Below, in pieces: positions 63,631-64,000 of a stretch of DNA of 64,000 nt. The notes under the pieces are model-generated. The model was not told where the DNA came from. It saw only the letters and a program-made list of their open reading frames with translations, and ran no database searches. This stretch comes from Planctomycetota bacterium (lineage in GTDB: Bacteria > Planctomycetota > Planctomycetia > Planctomycetales > Planctomycetaceae), in NCBI GenBank assembly GCA_022600195.1, contig JAHZKX010000045.1:186001-250000 (forward strand), read 5' to 3'. The first letter of the stretch is position 1, and each line of letters starts with the position of its first letter. The translations under genes and the position numbers were made by a program.

Positions 63631-64000
63631 TAAATTTTCCTACGGTGCAGCTGAATTGATTAAGCCGAGATTCCCCATTGGGGTTGAGCCTGAAACCGCT
63701 CCAGGCCTGTTTCGCTACCTATCATAACATGACACCCCGCCCCGAGCCTACTGGTTTACGGCTGCGAACCTGGCCTCGCGTTATAAATAAATTTCCAACT
63801 GCGTCGTAAAATGTGTCATCTGATTTTCAGGTTTGGTCTATCTCGCTACTCCTGCAACGTTTACTCAAAACCTCAATAGCCCAGCCGGGGTTAATTGGTT
63901 GATGTGCAGCGCGTCGTGCAATGTCGCAAGGACTCGTTTCGCGGGATCCTGTTTCGTCAACGACGGCATCCCATGTTCGAATTAAAAGGAGAACTGGCGC
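63631..64000. other. Right-hand edge, no confident gene
   Basis: 370 bases. On the minus strand a 34-codon frame (63865-63969, MPSLTKQDPAKRVLATLHDAL, then NQLTPAGLLRF) looks protein-like but is closed by a TAA just upstream of its ATG. It may be the decayed end of a larger gene. A second minus-strand frame is open from the edge to 63827. I cannot assign either. Confidence 0.3.

Overview
The window looks like a chromosomal segment of a planctomycete, most like the Gimesia/Planctomyces lineage (inference from gene content; no marker gene such as 16S rRNA is present). Pointers are a PVC-type heme-binding cytochrome fused to a ThuA domain and HEAT repeats, a DUF1559 pseudopilin-like protein with its small lipoprotein partner, many secreted hydrolases, a fused ResB-CcsA cytochrome c maturation protein, and STN-domain periplasmic proteins. 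Base composition is near 50% GC. No tRNA, rRNA, CRISPR array, prophage or intact insertion sequence was recognised.

Layout. 0-4.6 kb: Gfo/Idh/MocA oxidoreductase, a secreted TolB-propeller/PHP metallohydrolase and a CPBP membrane protease. 4.9-9.7 kb: cell-shape operon mreB-mreC-mreD-mrdA (PBP2). 9.7-14.9 kb: alkaline phosphatase, glutamine synthetase behind a good sigma-54 promoter match, and a secreted carbon-nitrogen hydrolase. 15-17.8 kb: an inverse-autotransporter barrel and its beta-helix passenger, in one reading frame but split by an amber codon. 18-23 kb: fused ResB-CcsA protein preceded by a repeat-containing lipoprotein. 24-34.8 kb: thioredoxin-trypsin fusion, cysteine hydrolase-ThuA fusion, GH5-like and sialidase-like secreted enzymes, a ceramidase-like protein, and an ATP-grasp/flippase pair. 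35-38.8 kb: four tandem paralogous STN-domain proteins. 38.9-51 kb: giant PVC cytochrome, an amber-split polytopic membrane protein, mini M50-like protease, beta-carbonic anhydrase, esterase, methyltransferase, DUF4190-like, an unknown protein and DUF2332.

51.3-60.3 kb is a zone of turnover. It holds a TIGR01777 epimerase, a lipoprotein gene frameshifted at an A6 run, the C-terminal relic of an ECF41/SigJ-type sigma factor, a duplicated tail of the neighbouring CocE-like hydrolase bracketing the DUF1559 module, two copies of a palindromic intergenic repeat, and a DUF1214 relic. The end carries a large arylsulfatase and an aldo/keto reductase.

How the genes work together: the mre operon drives lateral wall synthesis. 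The sulfatase, GH5, sialidase-like, CocE, ceramidase-like and cytochrome proteins fit a secreted polysaccharide/organosulfate-degrading lifestyle. The most unusual signals are the two envelope genes interrupted by in-frame UAG codons and the mosaic four-gene STN array.
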